A stretch of 64,000 nt of DNA. Source: Castellaniella sp034675905 (GTDB lineage: Bacteria; Pseudomonadota; Gammaproteobacteria; Burkholderiales; Burkholderiaceae_B). Where the stretch lies: the NCBI RefSeq assembly GCF_034675905.1, contig NZ_JAUCCV010000005.1, forward strand, positions 186,001 through 250,000, given 5' to 3'. This document shows positions 24,213 through 33,339 of this stretch, piece by piece (position 1 is the stretch's first letter; each line of letters begins with the position of its first letter). The translations under genes were made by a program, and so were the position numbers. Below the pieces are notes generated by a model. It was not told the origin of the DNA. It saw nothing but the letters and a program-made list of their open reading frames with translations, and made no database searches.

Positions 24213-25433
24213 ATGAAAAAACTCGTGCGTGTGCCGCAGGCTGAACCTGAAGGCGATGGCCGACCTGGGGTGCGAGGCCGGCCCGGCCTGGCGGCCTTGC
24301 CGCCGCTGTCGATTTATATCCACGTCCCCTGGTGCGTGCATAAATGTCCGTATTGCGATTTCAATTCGCATGAGCGCAGTGGCGACATTCCTGAACAGGC
24401 CTATCTGCAAGCATTACAGGCGGATCTGGAACAGGCCCTGCCGGATGTCTGGGGACGGCAGGTCTCGACCGTCTTTTTCGGCGGCGGCACGCCCAGCCTG
24501 CTGTCGGCGGATGCCGTGGATCAGATCATCAGCCTGCTGCGGGCGATGCTCAGCTTGCCGCCGGATGCGGAAATCACGCTGGAAGCCAATCCTGGGACGG
24601 CTGAAGCCGCCCGTTTCCAGGGCTATGCTCAGGCCGGCGTCAACCGGATCTCATTGGGGATTCAGAGTTTCGATGATGACAAGCTGCAGCGTCTGGGGCG
24701 TATACATGACGCGGCTCAGGCGCGTGCGGCGATCGAGATGGCGCAGCGCGCCGTGGGTCGCATCAATCTGGACCTGATGTTCGCCTTGCCGCAGCAGACG
24801 CTGGCCCAGTGTGAACAGGATGTGCGCGAGGCGCTGGCCTTCCAGACCGGACACCTGTCGCTGTATCACCTGACCATGGAACCCAATACGGTGTTCGCCA
24901 AGTACCCGCCGCGCCTGCCCGACGATGAACAGAGCGCCGCCATGCAGGACCGGGTCGCTGAATTGGCGGAATCCGCGGGGTTGGAACGCTACGAAGTATC
25001 CGCCTATGCGCAGCCGGGCCAGGCCTGCCAGCACAATCTGAACTACTGGCAGTTCGGTGACTACCTGGGGATCGGCCCCGGCGCGCATTCCAAGATTTCC
25101 TTCCAGAACCGCATCATCCGCCAAGCCCGCGCCCGTATGCCGGATGCCTGGATGCGCCTGGCTCAGGAACGCACCGGCAAACACATCGTGGAACAGCGCG
25201 AGCTGAACCATGGCGATCTGGGGTTTGAATTCATGCTCAATGCGCTGCGCTTGAAGCAGGGCGTCGAAGGCGGCCTGTTCATCGAGCGCACCGGCCTGTC
25301 GCTGATGGCGATCCTGCCGGCGATGCGCCGTGCGGTGGATCGCGGCCTGTTGCTGCCAGGTCTGGATCGCATCCAGGCGACGCCTCAGGGTTGGCAGTTC
25401 CTGAATGACTTGCAAATGGAATTTTTGCCCTGA
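24213..25433 (+). CDS. hemW: Radical SAM heme chaperone HemW
   Basis: The start is set at 24213 (MKKLVRVPQ), 10 bases after rdgB. The 406-residue protein has the radical SAM cysteines Cys41, Cys45, Cys48 in PWCVHKCPYCDFNSH, followed by FFGGGTPSLLS and ISLGIQSFDDDKL. HemW delivers heme to apo-enzymes. It was long mis-called oxygen-independent coproporphyrinogen oxidase (HemN), but true HemN has an extra fourth cysteine near CxxCxC and is longer. The third gene of an RNA/nucleotide housekeeping operon, as in many beta-proteobacteria. Confidence 0.93.
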   Translation: MKKLVRVPQAEPEGDGRPGVRGRPGLAALPPLSIYIHVPWCVHKCPYCDFNSHERSGDIPEQAYLQALQADLEQALPDVWGRQVSTVFFGGGTPSLLSADAVDQIISLLRAMLSLPPDAEITLEANPGTAEAARFQGYAQAGVNRISLGIQSFDDDKLQRLGRIHDAAQARAAIEMAQRAVGRINLDLMFALPQQTLAQCEQDVREALAFQTGHLSLYHLTMEPNTVFAKYPPRLPDDEQSAAMQDRVAELAESAGLERYEVSAYAQPGQACQHNLNYWQFGDYLGIGPGAHSKISFQNRIIRQARARMPDAWMRLAQERTGKHIVEQRELNHGDLGFEFMLNALRLKQGVEGGLFIERTGLSLMAILPAMRRAVDRGLLLPGLDRIQATPQGWQFLNDLQMEFLP

Positions 25434-25457
25434 TTCGGTGCATCCTGCTTTAAAATA

Positions 25458-25473
25458 TGCACCAATGTGGTGC
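25458..25473. promoter_or_regulatory. NtrC-binding site upstream of glnA
   Basis: TGCACCAATGTGGTGC fits the NtrC dimer consensus (TGCACC-N4-GGTGC type). It stands about 80 bases before the sigma-54 promoter, a normal enhancer distance. A second inverted pair, GGTGCAT at 25437 and ATGCACC at 25457, overlaps it and may be an additional weak site or the hemW transcript end. Confidence 0.8.
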
Positions 25474-25549
25474 GGTTCATCGGCCAGATGAAGAGGTTTC
25501 CTTCGTTCCTGCACGGTCGGTGGCAGTGGCGCTGAACGTGTTCCATATC

Positions 25550-25565
25550 TGGCACGGCATTTGCT
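25550..25565 (+). promoter_or_regulatory. Sigma-54 promoter of glnA
   Basis: TGGCACGGCATTTGCT matches the sigma-54 (RpoN) consensus TGGCACG-N4-TTGCW exactly, with the -24 GG at 25551 and the -12 GC at 25563. Transcription would begin near 25576, about 78 bases before the glnA ATG. With the NtrC site upstream this is a classical nitrogen-starvation promoter. Confidence 0.9.
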
Positions 25566-25653
25566 TTATAAAAATCGACGACGCCTTGCGCCGTCGCCCA
25601 TCACAAAGCCTCGGGCTTGAACTTCTTCTTACCTTTTTGGCGCAGGAGCCTGT

Positions 25654-27066
25654 ATGTCCACCCCTGAAAATGTCGTCCAGATGATTGCCGAACGCGAGGT
25701 CGCGTTCGTGGATTTCCGCTTTACCGACACCCTGGGCCGGGAACACCACCTGACGGTTCCCGCCAGCCAGGTGGACGAAGACCGCATGGAATCCGGCGTA
25801 GCCTTTGACGGCTCCTCGCTGCCCGGTTGGAAAGGCATCGAAGCCTCGGACATGATCCTGGTCCCGGACAGCGCCACGGCGCGCATGGACCCTTTCCGTG
25901 AAGAAAGCACGCTGATCCTGACCTGTGACGTAGTCGAGCCGTCCGATCTGAAAGGCTACGATCGCGATCCGCGTTCGCTGGCGCGCCGCGCCGAGGCCTA
26001 CCTGAAATCCAGCGGCCTGGGCGATACGGCTTATTTTGGCCCGGAACCCGAATTCTTCGTCTTTGACGGGGTCAGCTGGAAGTCTGATATGGCCGGCAGC
26101 TTCGTCAAGATTCATTCCAACGAAGGCGCCTGGTCCAATGCCGACGACGCCAATGGCACCAATCAGGGTTACCGCCCGGCGATCAAGGGCGGCTATGTGC
26201 CGGTGCCGCCGATCGACTCCTTTGCCGACATGCGCTCGGAAATGTGCTTGCTGATGGAACAAATGGGGGTGCCGGTCGAAATCCACCACCACGAAGTCGG
26301 CAACTGCGGCCAGCTGGAAATCGGCACGCGCTTTTCCACACTGGTGCAGCGCGCCGACTGGACGCAGACCATGAAGTACGTGATTCGCAATGTCGCGCAC
26401 GTCTACGGCAAGACGGCTACCTTCATGCCCAAGCCCGTCGTCGGCGACAACGGATCGGGCATGCACGTGCACCAGTCCATCTGGAAGGACGGCCAGAACC
26501 TGTTTGCCGGCAATGGCTACGGCGGCCTGTCGGAATTCGCCCTGTACTACATCGGCGGCATCATCCACCACGCCCGCGCCTTGAATGCCATCACCAACCC
26601 CGGCACGAATTCCTACAAGCGCCTGGTGCCGCACTACGAAGCCCCGGTGAAACTGGCGTATTCCGCCCGTAACCGTTCGGCTTCGATCCGCATCCCCTAC
26701 GTCAGCAATCCGAAGGCTCGCCGGGTCGAAGCCCGCTTCCCGGACCCCCTGGCCAACCCCTATCTGGCGTTTTCGGCGCTGATGATGGCGGGGCTGGATG
26801 GCGTGCAGAACAAGATCCACCCGGGCGATCCGGCGGACAAGAACCTGTACGATCTGCCGCCGGAAGAAGACGCCAAGATCCCGACCGTGTGCTCTTCGCT
26901 GGAACAGGCTCTGGAAGCTCTGGACCGCGACCGTGAATTCCTGACACGCGGCGGCGTCTTTAGCAACGATCTGCTGGATGCCTACCTGCACCTCAAGGAC
27001 AACGAACTCAACCGCCTGCGCGTGACGCCGCATCCAGTCGAATTCGATATGTACTACGCCCTGTAA
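25654..27066 (+). CDS. glnA: Glutamine synthetase, type I
   Basis: The 470-residue dodecameric enzyme makes glutamine from glutamate, ammonia and ATP. Motifs include VAFDGSSLPGWKGIEASDM, FGPEPEFFVFD, HHHEVGNCGQLEIG, MPKPVVGDNGSGMHVHQSIWKDG and the adenylylation loop KNLYDLPPEE with Tyr399. That tyrosine marks the GSI-beta class, regulated by GlnE. Expression is set by the sigma-54/NtrC region directly upstream, and the regulators glnL and glnG follow 12 bases later. Confidence 0.98.
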   Translation: MSTPENVVQMIAEREVAFVDFRFTDTLGREHHLTVPASQVDEDRMESGVAFDGSSLPGWKGIEASDMILVPDSATARMDPFREESTLILTCDVVEPSDLKGYDRDPRSLARRAEAYLKSSGLGDTAYFGPEPEFFVFDGVSWKSDMAGSFVKIHSNEGAWSNADDANGTNQGYRPAIKGGYVPVPPIDSFADMRSEMCLLMEQMGVPVEIHHHEVGNCGQLEIGTRFSTLVQRADWTQTMKYVIRNVAHVYGKTATFMPKPVVGDNGSGMHVHQSIWKDGQNLFAGNGYGGLSEFALYYIGGIIHHARALNAITNPGTNSYKRLVPHYEAPVKLAYSARNRSASIRIPYVSNPKARRVEARFPDPLANPYLAFSALMMAGLDGVQNKIHPGDPADKNLYDLPPEEDAKIPTVCSSLEQALEALDRDREFLTRGGVFSNDLLDAYLHLKDNELNRLRVTPHPVEFDMYYAL

Positions 27067-27078
27067 AAAGTATCCGCC

Positions 27079-28032
27079 ATGGATCCGTCCGGCTTCGAAC
27101 TGCTGCAAACTGCAGTGCTGCTGCTGGACGAGTCCGAGCGGATCGTACAGGCCAACAGCGCTGCCGAGGAATTGTTGGGCGTCTCCCGGCGGATACTGAT
27201 CGGGCATCCGGTGGATGTCTATCTCGGCAGCCTGACCAGTGTGCTGAAAACCCCGCTGTCCGGACAGCCCTGGGCTTGGCTGGTCGAGATCCCCGTGCAT
27301 CAGGCAGCCCGCTTCGAAGATCAACAGCAGGCGCTGGCGGGTCAGGCGGCGCAGCGCGAGACCTTGCGCAATCTGGCGCACGAAATCCGCAATCCCTTGA
27401 CTGGCCTGCGCGTGGCCGCCCAGTTGCTGGATATGGAGTTGCCGCGCGGCGACTTGCGTGATTACACCCGGGTCATCATCGAAGAAGCGGATCGTCTGGC
27501 CAATCTGGTCGCCAGGCTGGTATCGCCCCAGCATCAGGCCATCGAGCCGCAATGCTTCAATGTGCACGAGATCTGCGAACGGGCGCTGGCGCTGGTCGAA
27601 CTGGAGTTCGGCCGCCGGCTGACGCTGGTGCGCGATTACGATACCTCTGTGCCTGATATCGTGGCGGACCGCGACGGTCTGTTGCAGGCCTTGCTGAATG
27701 TCGTGCGCAACGGGGCGCAGGCGTTGACCGAAACTGCGGATCTGGATTCGCCCGTCTTGCAGCTGCGCACGCGCATCGTGCATCAGCCGGTGCTCTTGCA
27801 TACCCCCCACCGCATGGGACTGATGATCACCGTGGCCGATAACGGCCCTGGCGTGCCTGCCGCTTTGCAGGACAAGCTTTTTCATCCGCTGGTGACAGGG
27901 CGGGCTCAGGGGACGGGCTTGGGCTTGAATCTGGCTCAAGCCTGTCTGCAGTTGCACGGCGGCGTCTTGGAATTCGATTCGCGGCCGGGCCGCACCGAAT
28001 TCCGCCTGTTGCTGCCTCTGGAGACCGTGTGA
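27079..28032 (+). CDS. glnL: Nitrogen regulation sensor histidine kinase NtrB
   Basis: The 317-residue cytosolic kinase has an N-terminal PAS domain (about 1-70, SGFELLQTAVLLLDESERIVQANSAAEELLG), the phospho-acceptor His101 in NLAHEIRNPLTGLR, the N-box VVRNGAQAL, and the ATP-binding DNGPGVP and TGLGLNLAQ motifs. Family N-boxes often read RNAAQAL, so the Gly is a small change. With the PII protein it phosphorylates or dephosphorylates NtrC. It overlaps glnG by 4 bases (GTGA). Confidence 0.95.
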   Translation: MDPSGFELLQTAVLLLDESERIVQANSAAEELLGVSRRILIGHPVDVYLGSLTSVLKTPLSGQPWAWLVEIPVHQAARFEDQQQALAGQAAQRETLRNLAHEIRNPLTGLRVAAQLLDMELPRGDLRDYTRVIIEEADRLANLVARLVSPQHQAIEPQCFNVHEICERALALVELEFGRRLTLVRDYDTSVPDIVADRDGLLQALLNVVRNGAQALTETADLDSPVLQLRTRIVHQPVLLHTPHRMGLMITVADNGPGVPAALQDKLFHPLVTGRAQGTGLGLNLAQACLQLHGGVLEFDSRPGRTEFRLLLPLETV

Positions 28033-29543
28033 AACCTATCTGGATCCTGGACGACGAGCCCGGCATGCGCTGGGTGCTGGAACGCGCCCTGGACAAGGCG
28101 GGCTGGGCGGTGCGCTGCTTTGCCGACGGAGCGGCTTTGCTCTCGGCACTGGATGATCTGGACGGCCCCCAGGACCCCGGAAAGCCCGCCGTGCTGGTCT
28201 CCGATGTCCGCATGCCGGGGCTGGACGGTTTTGGCGTCCTGGCGCAGGTCCGTACCCGCCTGCCGGACCTGCCAGTCATCCTGATGACGGCCTACACTGA
28301 TCTGGAAACGACTGTTGCTGCGTTTTCCCAGGGGGCTTTTGACTATCTGGCCAAGCCCTTCGACATCCAGGCGGCCATCGACCTGATCGTCCGCGCAGCG
28401 GGTGCAAGCTCCACATCAATGGCTGCGTCCGCCAGCCCGCAGGCGCCGGCGGACGTGTCTGCTGTCCCGCAGGACGGCCCCGCCGATCCTGTCCGCTTGG
28501 AAGAGGGCGGCATGTCGCCTTCCCGTTCCCCCGCCATGCAGGAAGTCTTTCGCGCCATCGGACGCCTGGCACAATCCAGCGCCACCGTGCTCATCACGGG
28601 TGAATCGGGCACCGGCAAGGAACTGGTGGCGCGGGCCTTGCATCAGCATAGCCGGCGGGCCGCAGGGCCGTTCGTGGCGGTCAATGCCGCCGCGATTCCG
28701 CGCGATTTGCTGGAAGCGGAACTCTTCGGTCATGAACGAGGCGCCTTTACGGGCGCTGTCCAGATGCGCAGAGGGCGCTTTGAAGAAGCGGATGGCGGCA
28801 CCCTGTTTCTGGATGAAATCGGCGACATGCCGGCCGAGTTGCAGACGCGTTTGCTGCGCGTGCTGGCGGAAAACAGTTTTTACCGGGTGGGTGGCAGCCG
28901 CGCCGTGCAGGTTGACGTCCGCATCGTGGCAGCCACGCATCAGCCGCTGGAAGATCGCGTGCAGGCCGGTTTGTTTCGCGCCGATCTGTTTCACCGCCTG
29001 AATGTCATCCGCCTGCGCCTGCCTGCTTTGCGGGCGCGGCGCGAGGACATCGAATCATTGGCCCGTCATTTTCTGGCGCGCAGCGCCGTTCAGCTGGGCG
29101 TGCCTGCGCGCACGCTGGAGCCCAGCGCTCTGCATGCTTTGCAGCAGTTCGATTACCCCGGCAATATCCGCCAACTGGAAAATATCTGCCAATGGCTGAC
29201 CGTCATGACCGCCAGCCCTCGGGTCCAGGCGCAGGACCTTCCGCCTGAAATCCGGACGGGCGACAGCGGTGGCGGCGTCCAGTCACCGGGTGCCTCGCCG
29301 CCGGACGATTGGCGTACCGCCCTGGCCGAGGAAGTCCGCCTGCGGCTCCAGCGGCAGGAATCTGATCTGACGGATGTCTTGCGGCAGGACTTCGAGCGGG
29401 TGTTGTTGCGTCAGGCACTGACGCAGGCGAGCGGTCAGCGGGGGCGCGCGGCGCTGATGCTGGGCATCGGTCGCAACACATTGACGCGCAAGTGCCAGGA
29501 ACTGGGGCTGGACGATCTTCAGGAACAGCAGACGGACGTCTGA
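28029..29543 (+). CDS. glnG: Nitrogen regulation response regulator NtrC
   Basis: It starts with GTG overlapping the glnL stop. Its 504 residues run as a receiver domain (Asp59 in LVSDVRMPGLDG, Lys in YLAKPFD), a sigma-54 AAA+ domain (Walker A GESGTGKE, the GAFTGA loop, Walker B GGTLFLDEIGDMP, sensor FHRLNVIRLRLPALR) and a Fis-type C-terminal helix-turn-helix (RGRAALMLGIGRNTLTRKCQELG). It activates sigma-54 promoters such as that of glnA under nitrogen limitation. The linker after the receiver (about 130-160) is longer and more Ala/Ser/Pro-rich than usual. Confidence 0.96.
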   Translation: MKPIWILDDEPGMRWVLERALDKAGWAVRCFADGAALLSALDDLDGPQDPGKPAVLVSDVRMPGLDGFGVLAQVRTRLPDLPVILMTAYTDLETTVAAFSQGAFDYLAKPFDIQAAIDLIVRAAGASSTSMAASASPQAPADVSAVPQDGPADPVRLEEGGMSPSRSPAMQEVFRAIGRLAQSSATVLITGESGTGKELVARALHQHSRRAAGPFVAVNAAAIPRDLLEAELFGHERGAFTGAVQMRRGRFEEADGGTLFLDEIGDMPAELQTRLLRVLAENSFYRVGGSRAVQVDVRIVAATHQPLEDRVQAGLFRADLFHRLNVIRLRLPALRARREDIESLARHFLARSAVQLGVPARTLEPSALHALQQFDYPGNIRQLENICQWLTVMTASPRVQAQDLPPEIRTGDSGGGVQSPGASPPDDWRTALAEEVRLRLQRQESDLTDVLRQDFERVLLRQALTQASGQRGRAALMLGIGRNTLTRKCQELGLDDLQEQQTDV

Positions 29544-29562
29544 GGCGGGCCGCGCTGAACGC

Positions 29563-30348
29563 TTAGGCCGCCGACGCGGAAGGCGCGCCGCGCAGACAGG
29601 CCTGGGTGCGCTGGGCCTGCAGCGTTTCGCGGCGGATGAAAGAAGAGATCTCGGGCGTGGCAGGATGATGATACGTGTCGTAAGGCGTCGCCCACTGGAT
29701 CAGGCGGCCATCCTGCAAGATGCCGATCTTGTCCGCTACGGCAAAGGCTTCAGCCTGATTGTGTGTCACCACCAGGGCAGTATGCCCGGCGGCCTTGAGC
29801 AGGTCGCGCAGCTCGAACGCCAGCCGTTCCCGCGCATCGACATCCAGGTTGGAAAAGGGTTCGTCCAGCAGCAGCAGGGCCGGCTCGGGCGCCAATGCCC
29901 TGGCCAGGGCGACCCGTTGCTGCTGACCGCCCGACAATTCGTGGGGGTAGCGCTCGTCCAGGCCGCTCATGCCGACCAGGGCCAGCATCTCGCGCACACG
30001 GCGCTGCCGTTCGGCGGCGGGCTGCCGGCGCAGGCCGAAGCCCACGTTGGCGGCAATGTTCAGATGGGGAAACAGGGCGTAGTCCTGGAACATCATGCCG
30101 ACGCGCCGCCGTTCGGGGGCGATGCAGCTGCGCTGGTCGGACAACAGGCAGCCGTCCAGACAGATCGTTCCGCGATCCAGCGGCTCGAATCCCGCGATGG
30201 CTCGCAGCACGCTGGTCTTGCCGCACCCCGATGCGCCCAGCAGGCAGGCGATCTGGCCTGTTTCCAGCGACAGGTCCAAGTCTTTCAGGACATTGCGCCG
30301 GCCATGATCGGCGGCGTAGCTCAGGGAAATGTGATTGAGTTCCAGCAT
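29563..30348 (-). CDS. fbpC: Ferric iron ABC transporter ATPase
   Basis: The start at ATG 30348 (MLELNHISLSY) gives 261 residues. The open frame further upstream lies over the permease gene and has no homology. Walker A GASGCGKT, Q-loop FQDYALFPH, signature ELSGGQQQRVALARAL, Walker B LLLLDEP and H-switch VTHNQ are all present. FbpC of most bacteria is about 350 residues with a C-terminal regulatory domain, and here the protein ends soon after the nucleotide-binding domain. It supplies the energy for the FbpAB importer and is the last gene of fbpA-fbpB-fbpC on the minus strand. Confidence 0.92.
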   Translation of the reverse strand: MLELNHISLSYAADHGRRNVLKDLDLSLETGQIACLLGASGCGKTSVLRAIAGFEPLDRGTICLDGCLLSDQRSCIAPERRRVGMMFQDYALFPHLNIAANVGFGLRRQPAAERQRRVREMLALVGMSGLDERYPHELSGGQQQRVALARALAPEPALLLLDEPFSNLDVDARERLAFELRDLLKAAGHTALVVTHNQAEAFAVADKIGILQDGRLIQWATPYDTYHHPATPEISSFIRRETLQAQRTQACLRGAPSASAA

Positions 30349-30359
30349 CTCGTGAGGCC

Positions 30360-32009
30360 TCAGGAAGTCGGGCGATCCAGCAGTCGCGCCAGGATCAATA
30401 CGGGAATCAGGCCGGCAGCGACGATCCCCAGGGCGGCGATGGCGCCTTCCTCGTAGGTGCCTCGGGCTGCCTCGCCATATAGCCATGTGGCCAGCGTGTC
30501 GAAATTCAGGGGCCGCAGCAACAGCGTGGCGGGCAGCTCTTTCATGGCGTCGACAAAGACCAGCAGCGCCGAGGCGATCAGGGCAGGGCGCAGCAGCGGC
30601 AGGTGTACGCGGCGCAAGGTGCCGTGGACATTTTCTCCCAGAAGGCGGGCGGCCTGCTCGAAAGACGGCGGGATCCGTTCCAGCCCCGATTCCAGCGTGC
30701 CCACTGGAATGGTCAGGAAACGGATCACATAGGCCAGCGCCAGAGCAGCCGGCGTGCCCAGCAGGAGCAGGCCTGCAGGGTCCAGGCCGACGACGCTGCG
30801 CAGCCAGGACAGGCCCTGTTCGGCGGCCATGATGGGAAACAGCAGCCCGATCGCCAGAACGGTACCGGGCAGTGCGTACCCCAGGGTCGCGAAGCGGGGC
30901 ACGGCTCGCAACCAGGCGGGGACGCGGTGCATGATGCGCCGGCTCCAGACCACGATCAGGCCCAGGACCAGGGCAGCGGCGGTGGCCAGCGCCGATACGC
31001 TCAGCGTCTGCCAGGCGGCGCGCAGTAAAGCAGATGAAGGCCATAAGCCGGCGCCCAGGCGTTCCAGGGTCAGCGCCAGCAGATACCCCGCCGGCGCCAC
31101 GAAGCCGATCAGGATCGGCATCAGGCACAGCACCGTCGCCAGCCAGGCAGCCGAGCCCTGTAGCCGGTGCGGGTGGATAGAGGCGCTACGCCGGCTGCCC
31201 GTGTAGCGCAGGTGGCGCCGCCCGTGGCGTTCGATGGCGATCAGCGCGGTCACCAGCGCCAGCGCCACCAGGGCGATCTGCGCCGCGCCCGCCAGGTCTG
31301 AGCGCGTGACCCAGGTGGTATAGATTGCAACGGTCAGCGTCTGGACACCCAGGAACTCAGAGGCGCCGATGTCGTTCAGGGTTTCCAGCAGAACCAGGCA
31401 CAGGCCGACTGCAATGGCCGGTCTGGCCATGGGCAGCGCCACATGCCAGAATGCCGCCCAGGGGCCGTGGCCCAGCAGGCGCGCGGCCTCCATCAGGTGG
31501 GCTGCCTGATTGGCGAACATGCTGCGGGTCGTCAGGTAGACATAGGGATACAGCACAAAGGCCAACAGCACGATGGCGCCGGGCAGGCCGCGCACGTCGG
31601 GCAAGCGGAATTCTCTCGGGCTGGAGTAGCCCAGCAGGGTGCGGATGACTTCCTGGATGGGGCCGATGGGATGCAGGATGTCCAGATAGGCGTAAGCGAC
31701 GATGTAGGTCGGCACGGCCAGAGGCAACAGCAGCCCCCAGGACAGGATGGCGCGTCCGGGGAAATCATGGGCGGTCACCAGCCAGGCCGCCCCGACGCCC
31801 AGGGCGGCGGCCAGCAGCCCCACGCCGGCCAGCAGCACCAGCGTTTGGCCCAGCACGCCCGGCAGGACGAATTGCAGCAGGTGATTCCAGTGCGACCCGG
31901 TTCCCTGTGTCGCCTGGCCGATCAGCGCCAGGATCGGCGCCAACACGGCCAGCGCGGCCGCAATCATGCCGGCGTGCCAGGGCCAGGCCCGGAAATCCTG
32001 CGCCGACAT
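30360..32009 (-). CDS. fbpB: Ferric iron ABC transporter permease
   Basis: The 549-residue permease is a fusion of two six-helix halves. Each half carries the coupling motif: EAARLLGHGPWAAFWHVALP in the first and EQAARLLGENVHGTLRRVHLP in the second. The ATG at 32009 is chosen for its AGG 7 bases upstream, and GTG 32015 is an alternative. It passes Fe3+ from FbpA through the inner membrane. The gap to fbpA is under 10 bases. Confidence 0.93.
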   Translation of the reverse strand: MSAQDFRAWPWHAGMIAAALAVLAPILALIGQATQGTGSHWNHLLQFVLPGVLGQTLVLLAGVGLLAAALGVGAAWLVTAHDFPGRAILSWGLLLPLAVPTYIVAYAYLDILHPIGPIQEVIRTLLGYSSPREFRLPDVRGLPGAIVLLAFVLYPYVYLTTRSMFANQAAHLMEAARLLGHGPWAAFWHVALPMARPAIAVGLCLVLLETLNDIGASEFLGVQTLTVAIYTTWVTRSDLAGAAQIALVALALVTALIAIERHGRRHLRYTGSRRSASIHPHRLQGSAAWLATVLCLMPILIGFVAPAGYLLALTLERLGAGLWPSSALLRAAWQTLSVSALATAAALVLGLIVVWSRRIMHRVPAWLRAVPRFATLGYALPGTVLAIGLLFPIMAAEQGLSWLRSVVGLDPAGLLLLGTPAALALAYVIRFLTIPVGTLESGLERIPPSFEQAARLLGENVHGTLRRVHLPLLRPALIASALLVFVDAMKELPATLLLRPLNFDTLATWLYGEAARGTYEEGAIAALGIVAAGLIPVLILARLLDRPTS

Positions 32010-32017
32010 GACCACGC

Positions 32018-33061
32018 CTATTGACTTAGGCCAGCGCGATCAACCAGCTCGCTGGCTTGCTTGCGATGAAGGGCAATTTCCGTCAGCGGCAGGGGATCGA
32101 TCTGCAGCGGCCCGAAGCTTTCGACGGTCGGGTCCAGTTTCACACCAGCCCTGACGGGGTATTCGTAGTTGGCCTGCGCATACAGACTCTGGGCCTTGTC
32201 GGACACCAGGTATTCCAGCAGCTGGACGGCTTCTGCGCGATGCGGCGCGTACCGCGCCACCGCAGCGCCGGAGATATTGACGTGGGTGCCCTGAGACCCC
32301 TTGAAGGTCGGGCGGATGACCCGGATCGCATCGCCCCAGCGGCGCGCATCGGTATCGGGCGCGGCGTTTTTCATGTGGCCGGCGTAATAGGCATTGGCGA
32401 TGCCAACATCGCAAATGCCGCCCAGGATGTCACGCGCCACGTCGCGATCACCGCCCGTGGCGGCGCGCCCCAGATTGGCCTTCACGCCCCGCAGCCATTG
32501 CTCGGTCGCCTCGGCGCCGTCGTGGGCGATCATGGCGGCGATCAGCGCCGTATTGTAGGGGTGTTGACCGGAACGGATGCAGACTTTGCCCTTCCAGCGC
32601 GGGTCGGCCAGGTCTTCATAGTTCAGCGCCTTGATGTCCAGGTCCTTGCTGACATAGGCGACCCGATCACGCAAGGACAGGGTGAACCATTGGCCGTCAG
32701 CCGCGCGCAAGTTGTCGGGGATGGCGGATTCCAACGCCTTGGACTGGACGGCCTGGGTCACGCCGCCATCGACCAGATCCAGCAGATTGCCGATGTCCAC
32801 CGTCATCAGGACGTCAGCCGGCGATTGCTCGCCTTCGGTGCGCACGCGCTCCAGCAGGCCGTCTTTGATGAATACCGTATTGACCTTGACCCCTGTGTCC
32901 TTGGAAAAGGCGGCAAGCAGCGGCTCGACCAGTTTGGGCTCGCGCGTGGTGTACAGATTGACTTCGGCCGCCATGACAGCGCTGCCAGCCAGCAAGGGCA
33001 GGGCAGCGGCCCATAGGGCCAGGCGGCGGGTAAGAGAAGACGGGCTGAAGCGAGGCGTCAT
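32018..33061 (-). CDS. fbpA: Ferric iron-binding periplasmic protein
   Basis: The start is set at 33061 (MTPRFSPSSLTRRL), giving 347 residues with a signal peptide cut near AVMAA. The longer frame to 33139 would begin inside the Fur box. The mature protein starts EVNLYTTREPKLVEPLL, typical of transferrin-like iron-binding proteins, and the adjacent tyrosines in IANAYYAGHMKN are the expected Fe3+ ligands. First gene of fbpABC, with a Fur site 37 bases upstream of the ATG. Confidence 0.93.
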   Translation of the reverse strand: MTPRFSPSSLTRRLALWAAALPLLAGSAVMAAEVNLYTTREPKLVEPLLAAFSKDTGVKVNTVFIKDGLLERVRTEGEQSPADVLMTVDIGNLLDLVDGGVTQAVQSKALESAIPDNLRAADGQWFTLSLRDRVAYVSKDLDIKALNYEDLADPRWKGKVCIRSGQHPYNTALIAAMIAHDGAEATEQWLRGVKANLGRAATGGDRDVARDILGGICDVGIANAYYAGHMKNAAPDTDARRWGDAIRVIRPTFKGSQGTHVNISGAAVARYAPHRAEAVQLLEYLVSDKAQSLYAQANYEYPVRAGVKLDPTVESFGPLQIDPLPLTEIALHRKQASELVDRAGLSQ

Positions 33062-33097
33062 GGTCGTGGGTTTCCGTGAAATAAAAGAAAATATCAA

Positions 33098-33116
33098 TGA
33101 ATGATAATGATTCTCA
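33098..33116 (-). promoter_or_regulatory. Fur box of the fbpABC operon
   Basis: Read on the minus strand, TGAGAATCATTATCATTCA is close to the Fur consensus (GATAATGATAATCATTATC) over its central 15 bases. It sits just ahead of fbpA, so ferric uptake is likely repressed when iron is plentiful. Confidence 0.85.
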
Positions 33117-33339
33117 AAATTAGGACGAAAAGTTAGCACGCTGGCAGACTGAAAGCAAGCGCGCCACGCTACAATGACGCAAAAATGGCGCCTATCGTCA
33201 GGCGTCGACGCGTGATCTTGCGTCAGATCAAGAAAACCCCTGTATTCCAGAAACCCACTGTGCGTGCGGGGTTATCCTTGTTTTTAACGGCTTAGGCCGT
33301 ACCATTTCCCTATTATCCGAATTTCAATCGACCTTCCTC

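Noticed and set aside
24213..25433. hemN (oxygen-independent coproporphyrinogen oxidase) as the identity of this gene
   Set aside because: The CxxxCxxC radical SAM motif, short length and rdgB neighbourhood fit HemW, and the extra HemN cysteine and N-terminal region are absent.
25477..27957. An 826-residue open frame on the minus strand opposite glnA-glnL
   Set aside because: It is antisense to strongly conserved genes, low in recognisable motifs, and of a kind common in high-GC DNA. No homology pattern is seen.
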